Assembly: GCA_963752585.1 (NCBI GenBank)
Contig: CAVVYV010000004.1
Location: forward strand, 1-64,000
Origin: CAVVYV01 sp963752585
Lineage (GTDB): Bacteria; Actinomycetota; Thermoleophilia; Solirubrobacterales; 70-9
Length of the DNA: 64,000 bases
Reading direction: 5' to 3'
The notes under the pieces: model-generated
What the model was told of the DNA's origin: nothing
Databases searched by the model: none
Seen by the model: the letters and a program-made list of their open reading frames with translations, nothing else
Shown: piece by piece, positions 58,708 through 64,000 of the stretch
Position numbering within the stretch: position 1 is the stretch's first letter
Layout of the letters: the number at the start of each line of letters is the position of its first letter
Program-made: the position numbers and the translations under genes

Positions 58708-60016
58708 TCAACGCAAGCTAGCGACGCTCTTCCCCGAACACGCGAGCCGGCTTGCAGTCGCGGCCGCACGGAAATTTGGTTGCCGGCTCAGGTCAAGGTC
58801 TGCGCCGCGAGGCAGGGCGAACGCCTCGATCGCCGCCCGCAGGGCCGCCTCGTCGGTGTCCTCCTCGGGACTGTGGCTGATCCCGCCCGCCGAGCGGCAG
58901 AAGACCATCGCGGCGGGCAGCTTGCCGGCAATCTCGGCGGCGTCGTGGAGGGCGCCACTGGCGAGCTCGAATCCGGTCCCGGTGACCTCCTCGCACGCCT
59001 CCCGCGCGCTGGCGACCAGCTCGGGGTCGAAGGCGACCGGGTCGATCCGCCACACCGCCACCTCGCTCACCTCGCAGCCGCGCTCCTCGGCTGATGTCGC
59101 GAATGCCTCCCGCACCGACTCCAGCATCCGCGCCAACGATTCGTGCTCGGGGTGGCGGAGGTCGACCACCAGCTCCGCGCTCCCGGGGACGACGGTCGGC
59201 GCGCCGGGGGCGAGCTCGAGGACCCCGACGGTGCCGACCCCGCCGCCAGCGGTGGCGATCTCCTCGACTCGGAGGGCGGCGGCTGCGGCGGCGAGGCCGG
59301 CGTCGTGGCGGGCGTCCATCGGGGTGGTCCCTGCGTGCGAGGCACGTCCCGAGATCCGGAAGCGCTTCCGCTCCACCCCGGCGCAGCCAGTGACCGCGGC
59401 GGCGGCCAAGCCCCTCGCCTCGAGGACCGGGCCCTGCTCGATGTGGAGCTCCAGGTAGGAGCCGATCCGGGCCAGCCGGGAGCCTGCCTCGGGTGCCCGC
59501 TCCAGCTCGATCCCGTTCTCGGCGAGGACCTCGGCGGCGCCCCGCCCCTCTGCGTCCGTGGCGCCGGCGAGCTCATCGGGGTCGAAGGTCCCGGCCGCCG
59601 CCGAGCTGCCGAACAGGCTGCGGCCGAAGCGCGCTCCCTCCTCGTCCGCCCAGTCCACCAGGGCGAGGGTGCGGGGAGGCTTTTGCCCGGCTGATCGCCC
59701 AGGCCCGGAGCGCCCCGAGCGCGGCCATCACCCCGAGCGCCCCGTCGAGCCAGCCGCCCTCGGGGACCGAATCGAGATGGGAGCCGAGGGCGAGTGCCGG
59801 CTCCCGCTCGCCGGGCAGATAAGCCCAGAGGTTGCCGGCCTCGTCGCGCTCGGACTCGAGGTCGAGCTCGGCGAGGAGCTCGGCGAGGAGCTCCCGGGCG
59901 TCTCGCCACTCCTTCCCCCAGCAGAGCCGCCGGGCGCCATCGGGGCCGCCGGTGCGAGCGTCGAGCTCGCGCAGATCGGCGATCACCCGCGCCGGGTCGA
60001 TCGCCGGCGCAGTCAT
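58708..60016 (-). CDS. M20-family amidase/carbamoylase-like metallohydrolase (frameshifted)
   Basis: Di-metal hydrolase of the allantoate amidohydrolase/N-carbamoyl-amino-acid amidohydrolase (hydantoinase-C) group. The ATG at 60016 gives TAPAIDPARVIADLRELDAR. Metal-site motifs are LALGSHLDSVPEGGWLDGAL (His, Asp) and IGSYLELHIEQGPVLEARGL (His, Glu). Lid-domain RASHAGTTPMDARHDAGLAA has the substrate His. SGALHDAAEIAGKLPAAMVF and GGISHSPEEDTDEAALRAAI (final His) follow. Breaks lie near 59695 and 59640. About 436 residues. It is third in an operon after an amino-acid decarboxylase and a guanidine-hydrolase-like gene. Confidence 0.87.
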
Positions 60017-60020
60017 GAAT

Positions 60021-60063
60021 CGGGTGGCGCCTCGGCTTTGCCTGCGGCGCCCCCTCGCGTCAT
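60021..60063. repeat. Second copy of the terminator-like intergenic sequence
   Basis: CGGGTGGCGCCTCGGC and CCCTCGCGTCA frame a GGCGCC..GGCGCC hairpin. They match, with one change, the blocks at 58681-58710 (CGGGTTGCGCCTCGGC, CCCTCGCGTCA). Here the hairpin lies between the DDAH-like stop and the M20 start, so it could give partial termination inside the operon. Confidence 0.6.
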
Positions 60064-60939
60064 CATCCGACGCGCTCGCGGCGAAGCGCCTGGGCGAGGC
60101 AGTGGGCGCCCCCGCCGCCGAGCGTGAACATCGAGAGGTCCGGGTCATGGACGGTCAATCCGCGTGCCCGCAGCGCCTCGTTCAGCTCCCCGGCGCCGGC
60201 CGCGGAGAGGACCCGGTCGCCTCCGAGCGAGATCGCGTTGGCGCCGAGGGTGAACGCCTGCTCGGCCGAGACCTCGATCAGCTCGAAGTCCTTGCCGCGC
60301 AGCCACTCCACCGCCGCCGCTCGGGAGCGCCTCGACGCAGACCGCGGCCAGCTTCTCCGCGACGATCGCGACGAGCACGTCGAGGTGGACGAAGCGGTCC
60401 GGAAACGGCTGTAGCCGCGCCTCCCAGCCGTCCTCCTCGAACCACTCGGCGAGCTGGCGGGCCGCCGCCTCCATTGTCCGGCCCTCGCCGAAGCCGATCA
60501 GGACGGAGCCAGGCTCGACGATGATCACGTCCCCGCCCTCCAGCGAGGCGGCGGTGATCATCCCCCGGATCTGGATACCGCGCCCCGCGTAGAAGCGGAT
60601 CGCCGCCGCGTACTCGCCGCGCCGCCACCACTGGTTGAGCTGGGTGATCACGGGGCCGTTCGGGCCCATCGCGCTCGAGTCGCGGGTGAACACCTGGTAG
60701 GCGAGCGCCGGGTCGGGCTCTAGGTAGTGGCAGCGCACTCCGGCGTCCTCATAGGCGGCGACCATCTCCGCGTGCTGGGCGTGGGCCGCGGTCGGCTCGA
60801 AGCGCGCCTCGGATTCGAGCGTCGCCCGCGAGATCGCGCTGGTGGGAAGCCAGCTGAAGTTGTGCGGCTTGCAGAGGAGGACGTCGAGCAGCCGCCCGTG
60901 CTCGGAGTCGACCCCCCAGGCTGGCTCCGCCGCCGTCAC
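60063..60939 (-). CDS. DDAH/arginine-deiminase-fold guanidine hydrolase (one frameshift)
   Basis: About 291 residues. All landmark motifs of the guanidino-group-modifying superfamily are present: ALAYQVFTRDSSAMGPNGPV (FTRD), ASLEGGDVIIVEPGSVLIGF (EGGD), PDRFVHLDVLVAIVAEKLAA (HLD) and MFTLGGGGAHCLAQALRRE (catalytic Cys in AHC). One break lies near 60320. These enzymes turn a guanidine to a ureido group through a Cys amidino adduct; substrates range over arginine, dimethylarginine and agmatine. The ATG overlaps the decarboxylase stop (ATGA), so its substrate is likely that enzyme's product. Confidence 0.9.
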
Positions 60940-62428
60940 TCGAGCACGACCCGGATCGTCCGCAGGGTCCGGTCGCTCGCTCCGCGGACCAGGCCGCCGT
61001 GGGCGAGGGAGTCGGCGATGTAGGCGAGCGTGGGGGTGGTGAGGCGCTCGCCGGGGAGGACGTTCGGGACCCCCGGCGGGTAGGCGGCGAGGGACTCTGC
61101 GGCGATCCGGCCCTCGGCCCGATCGAACGGAACCACCTCCTGGGCGCCGAGGAACGCGTCGCGCGGGGCGAGCTCGAGCGGGCCCCAGGGCGGCGGCTCG
61201 GCGAAGGCGCCCCGCTCGGCGATGTCGGAGGGCTCGACCGCCTCGGTCGCGTGCCGGAGGCCCTCGATCAGCCGCTCCGCCGACGGCGCCGCGGCCTCGC
61301 CGACCCCGAAGACGGCGACCACCACGTTCTCGGAGAAGAGCTCGAGAACGATGTCGTCGCGCTCGCGCATCAGCTGGGCGATCCTATGCCCGGTCGCGCC
61401 GGTGCCGCGCACGTCGATCGAAAGCCGCAGCGGGTCCCAGCCGGCGACGCTGTCGCGACCGGCGAGCCGCTCGTCGAGGACGTCCAGGCCAGGGATCTCG
61501 CGGATTCGCTGCCGGGTCCGCGCCAGGGTCTCGATTGTCTCCGAGAGCAGCTCCCGGCCCCGGGTGGCGGCGAAGCGCCGGGCGGCATCGAGGGAGGCGG
61601 TCAGGAGGGCATTGGGGCTGGTCGACTCGACCAGGGTGACCGAACGGTCGACGAGGCCCTCGTCGATCCGCTCGCCCTCGCCGAGATGGAGGATCGCCGA
61701 CTGGGTGAAGCTGCCGACGATCTTGTGGGTGCTCGAGAGGACCAGGTCGGCGCCTCCGCGAAGCGCGCCCGCGGGAAGCTCGTCGTGGAAGTAGAGGTGT
61801 GCGCCCCAGGCTTCGTCGACCGCCAGCGGGACGCCGCGCGCGTGGGCGACCTCGGCGAGCTCCGCCACCCGGGCGACCGCCCCGAAATACGTCGGCGAGA
61901 CGACCATCGCGGCGATCGCCTCCGGGGCCCCCTCGAGTGCGGCATCGAGAGCCTCGGGCGTGACGCAGTGGGCGATCCCGAGCTCCGGGTCGATCTCGGG
62001 CGAGACGAAGCTGGGGCGAAGCCCGGAGAGGACGAACCCGTCGATCGTCGAGGAGTGGACGTTGCGCTGGACGACGACGTTGCCCCGGTCTGGTGGACCC
62101 GTCCGGGTTTCATCCGTGGCGTGAGCGAAGGTCATGCAGGTCGCGTGGTTGCCGCCCGAGGCGCCGTTGAGCAGGAACCAGCTGCGGCGGGCGCCCCAGG
62201 CGTCGGCCGCGAGCTCCTGGGCGCGCTGGAAGGGGGTCGGGGCGGGCCGATGTCGATCCCCTCGACGCCGGCGGGAACGTCGTGGAGGACCGCCGCTCGG
62301 CCGAGCGCCTCGACCAGCCCGGGATCACCTCCGGTGCCCTTGTGGCCCGGGATGTGGAGGCGCCCCGGCTCCCGGGCGACGTAGGCAACCACCGCGTCGA
62401 GGTAGGGGGCTTCGGTCTGGTCGGCCAT
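60936..62428 (-). CDS. PLP-dependent Orn/Lys/Arg decarboxylase (frameshifted at start)
   Basis: About 497 residues, fold type I. The start ADQTEAPYLDAVVAYVARE, then PGRLHIPGHKGTGGDPGLV and VEGIDIG, is the usual N-terminus. NVVVQRNVHSSTIDGFVLSG, VVSPTYFGAVARVAELAEVA, VDEAWGAHLYFHDELPAG (PLP-binding Asp, His region) and DLVLSSTHKIVGSFTQSAIL with the Schiff-base Lys. RTLRTIRVVLE ends it. Biosynthetic arginine/lysine decarboxylase (SpeA2-like) is the nearest group; the next two genes favour arginine. Breaks lie near 62240 and 62155. Confidence 0.88.
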
Positions 62429-62814
62429 CAGAGGCGAGTCTAAGTAGCCGCACCCCCGCTCAGCCGGGCGCCATAGGTGCCCGCCGCGGCCCTTCGGGAT
62501 CGAGACGCGATCCGATTTTGGGGATGGCGGGGAAGGACGACCAGGGGGAGAAGGAAACCGGCCGCCCTTACCGCCCGCCTGCGCCGAGGCAAAGCCCGGC
62601 GGAAACGAGGCGTTATGTGGGCGGGCGCCAGAGTAGGGGGTCTCTGAACGCCCGCCCGCTGCCTCGACTCAAATCGCGCTTACCCCTGGCCGCCTGACGT
62701 TAAACACGCACGACATCGGGGTACGTGCTGGTTGAGGGAGGCTACTTTCGGCCGGCTCCGTTGTCGCTACGTTGGAGTAGATTCGCTGTGGGGCGCAAGG
62801 GGCACCATTCGATC
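62429..62814. other. Divergent intergenic region with structured-RNA candidate
   Basis: 386 bases between the decarboxylase start and sigB start. No reading frame looks coding. It contains the nested hairpin at 62606-62666 and, before it, CCGCC/GGCGG pairing (about 62571-62602). It then holds a short AT-richer patch around 62700-62716 (GACGTTAAACACGCACGACA) that may hold a sigma-factor promoter. The promoters of both flanking operons must lie here. Confidence 0.55.
62606..62666 (+). ncRNA. Nested three-part hairpin, possible regulatory RNA
   Basis: Three perfect nested stems in 61 bases: CGAGGC/GCCTCG (62606-62611 with 62661-62666), GGGCGGGCG/CGCCCGCCC (62619-62627 with 62649-62657), and CAGAG/CTCTG (62629-62633 with 62642-62646), with loop TAGGGGGT. 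Internal loops are asymmetric (GTTATGT opposite GCT, AA on one side). No T-run follows on the plus strand. It matches no riboswitch or housekeeping RNA that I can recognise. It could be the tail of an ncRNA or a leader element of sigB. Confidence 0.45.
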
Positions 62815-63624
62815 ATGGACGAACCTGTCTCGACCGCAGATAGCTTCGGACCTCCTTCACCCGGGCCGGGTGAGCAGCTCGCCGACGAGCGGGAGCTCCT
62901 GCGGCGGTATGCCAGGGACAGCTCGCCGACCGTCCGGGAGGAGCTGGTGGACAGGTTCATGCCGCTCGCTCGGCGGCTGGCGGCGCGCTACGCGGGAGGG
63001 GCGGAGCCGTTCGACGACCTGCTCCAGGTGGCGAGCGTCGGCCTGGTCAAGTCGATCGACCGCTTCGATCCCGCGCGCGGCACCGCATTCTCGACCTTCG
63101 CCGTCCCGACGATCCTCGGCGAGCTCAAGCGCCACTTCCGCGACCGGGGATGGTCGGTGCACGTCCCACGCGACGTCCAGGAGCGGATCCTCAAGGTCGA
63201 GCGGGCGACCGCCGAGCTGCCCGCAAAGCTTGGTCATTCCCCGACGGTCCGCGAGATCGCCAATCGGATCGAGGCCTCCGAGGAGCAGGTGCTGGAGGCG
63301 ATGCACGCCGCTCAGGGGCACCATGCGGTCTCGCTCGATGCCGCCTCGACGGTCGGCGACGGAGACGAGCCGACGCCGCTGGGAGACCGGATCGGCGAGG
63401 AGGACCCCTCCTTCAACACGGTCGAGTACGGCGCCGCGATCGCGCCGGCGCTCGAGGAGATCTCCGAGCGCGACCGGAAGGTGCTCCACCTGCGCTTCGT
63501 CGAGGACATGACCCAGAGCGAGATCGCCGAGCGGGTCGGGGTCTCTCAGATGCACGTCTCCCGCATCCTCCGCGCCGCGGTCGACCGGCTCCGCCGGGAG
63601 GTCCCCGCGGCGGACCGGGAATAG
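62815..63624 (+). CDS. RNA polymerase sigma factor, SigB/SigF family
   Basis: 269 residues, intact. Region 2 (ELVDRFMPLARRLAARYAGG, DDLLQVASVGLVKSIDRFDP, ARGTAFSTFAVPTILGELKR), region 3 (GWSVHVPRDVQERILKVERA) and region 4 (EISERDRKVLHLRFVEDMTQ, SEIAERVGVSQMHVSRILRA) are all present, with the typical lack of region 1. Group 3 sigma of general stress or differentiation. The ATG at 62815 is chosen because upstream codons have no Shine-Dalgarno and the usual N-terminal length results. An RsbW-like protein converges from 14 bases away. Confidence 0.94.
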   Translation: MDEPVSTADSFGPPSPGPGEQLADERELLRRYARDSSPTVREELVDRFMPLARRLAARYAGGAEPFDDLLQVASVGLVKSIDRFDPARGTAFSTFAVPTILGELKRHFRDRGWSVHVPRDVQERILKVERATAELPAKLGHSPTVREIANRIEASEEQVLEAMHAAQGHHAVSLDAASTVGDGDEPTPLGDRIGEEDPSFNTVEYGAAIAPALEEISERDRKVLHLRFVEDMTQSEIAERVGVSQMHVSRILRAAVDRLRREVPAADRE

Positions 63625-63637
63625 GCGGCTCCTCGCG

Positions 63638-64000
63638 TTAAGTCGCGATCTCGAAGACCAGGTACTCCGCCGAGCTTCCGTCTGCGGCGACGCCCTTGGT
63701 CACCTCCATCGAGCGGGCGAGCTTCCGCAGGGAGCCGCCGCCGGGTATCTCCATTTGCGCCAGGATCCGCTCGCCCCCTCCCTCGATCAGCGGTCCCACC
63801 CGAATGCCGAGGGTTCCCTCGTCGTCGTTGATCGAGAGTGCGACCTGACCATCGGTGAAGTCCGCGGGCGCGTGGGAGGAGACAGCGTCTCCGAGCAGGA
63901 CGCTGTCGGCGAGCCGATCGACCGAGAGATCGGCCCGTGACGCCATCGCACCGAGCACGCGGGCGAGCACGGGCCGCACCGCGGCGCCCGGCGCTAGCTC
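63638..64000 (-). CDS. RsbW-like anti-sigma/HATPase protein (5' end beyond window)
   Basis: Minus strand, open to the window edge: VRPVLARVLGAMASRADLSV, then DRLADSVLLGDAVSSHAPAD, a strand VALSINDDEGTLGIRVGPLI, and a last part SMEVTKGVAADGSSAEYLVF with EIAT. This matches the C-terminal two thirds of small RsbW/SpoIIAB-type ATPases, which hold SigB-type sigma factors. The N-box, normally E-A-x2-N-A, reads GDAVSSHA here, so ATP binding may be lost. The start is not in the window. Convergent with the sigma gene. Confidence 0.62.
   Translation of the reverse strand, partial: ELAPGAAVRPVLARVLGAMASRADLSVDRLADSVLLGDAVSSHAPADFTDGQVALSINDDEGTLGIRVGPLIEGGGERILAQMEIPGGGSLRKLARSMEVTKGVAADGSSAEYLVFEIAT

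Noticed and set aside
62606..62666. Known riboswitch, RNase P, SRP or tmRNA at the nested hairpin.
   Set aside because: None of the conserved cores I know for these RNAs is present, so it is listed only as an unassigned structured element.

Overview
The window is very GC-rich (short AT-rich patches mark promoters), uses many GTG and TTG starts, and overlaps its genes tightly (GTGA, ATGA, TTGA and TGATG junctions). The dnaK-grpE-dnaJ-hspR operon, inositol-3-phosphate synthase beside a phosphatidylinositol-phosphate-synthase-type CDP-alcohol transferase, an LLM-class (F420-type) oxidoreductase and a SigB/RsbW-like pair point to an actinobacterium, most likely Thermoleophilia/Solirubrobacterales. 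That placement is inference: there is no rRNA gene here.

About half of the genes change reading frame one or more times at single-base indels. These include essential genes (purL, purC, purQ, purD, purB, dnaJ, ftsH, ino1). I read this as uncorrected sequencing or assembly error, not decay. I joined such frames into one gene and noted where the breaks lie, so some ends are approximate by a few codons.

Layout. 1-8.7 kb: purine synthesis on the minus strand (GYD protein-purD-purE-purB, then purC-purS-purQ-purL), interrupted by a plus-strand cytochrome P450 and a small thioredoxin-fold protein. 8.7-12.5 kb: a methyltransferase, an extremely GC-rich stretch without a gene, a secreted transglycosylase/LAS-peptidase fusion and its membrane-anchored partner. 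12.5-21 kb: the heat-shock block clpB, hspR, dnaJ, grpE, dnaK with two matching inverted-repeat operators, plus a SnoaL-like protein and a serine beta-lactamase-like protein. 21-25 kb: a secreted EEP nuclease/phosphatase, cytochrome c, endonuclease III and a haloalkane-dehalogenase-like hydrolase.

25-33 kb: a plus-strand run that looks like a complete inositol-phospholipid pathway. It holds two PAP2/Aur1-like proteins around a GT-C-like membrane protein, a CDP-alcohol phosphotransferase, ino1, and a PimA-like glycosyltransferase fused to a PHP phosphoesterase, followed by a UDG-superfamily protein and a zinc-ribbon protein. 33-46 kb: LLM oxidoreductase, RumA, an M3 peptidase, two phasin-like proteins, argF, tRNA-Glu, an MFS pump/epoxide hydrolase operon under a divergent TetR, lgt, an acidic repeat protein, an SDR and an ATP-grasp protein. 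46-57.5 kb: tRNA-Val with an enlarged anticodon arm, a one-TM FtsH, a cNMP-binding protein, cold-shock protein, tRNA-Asp, a GT-C-like protein, two S51 peptidases, ferritin, an enolase-superfamily protein, a flavodoxin-like protein, OsmC and an alcohol dehydrogenase.

57.5-64 kb: an unrecognised secreted protein, then a three-gene operon (PLP arginine/lysine/ornithine decarboxylase, DDAH-fold guanidine hydrolase, M20 carbamoyl hydrolase) that could make putrescine from arginine by unusual enzymes, a structured-RNA candidate, a SigB-type sigma factor and a partial RsbW-like protein. I saw no CRISPR array, insertion sequence or prophage.
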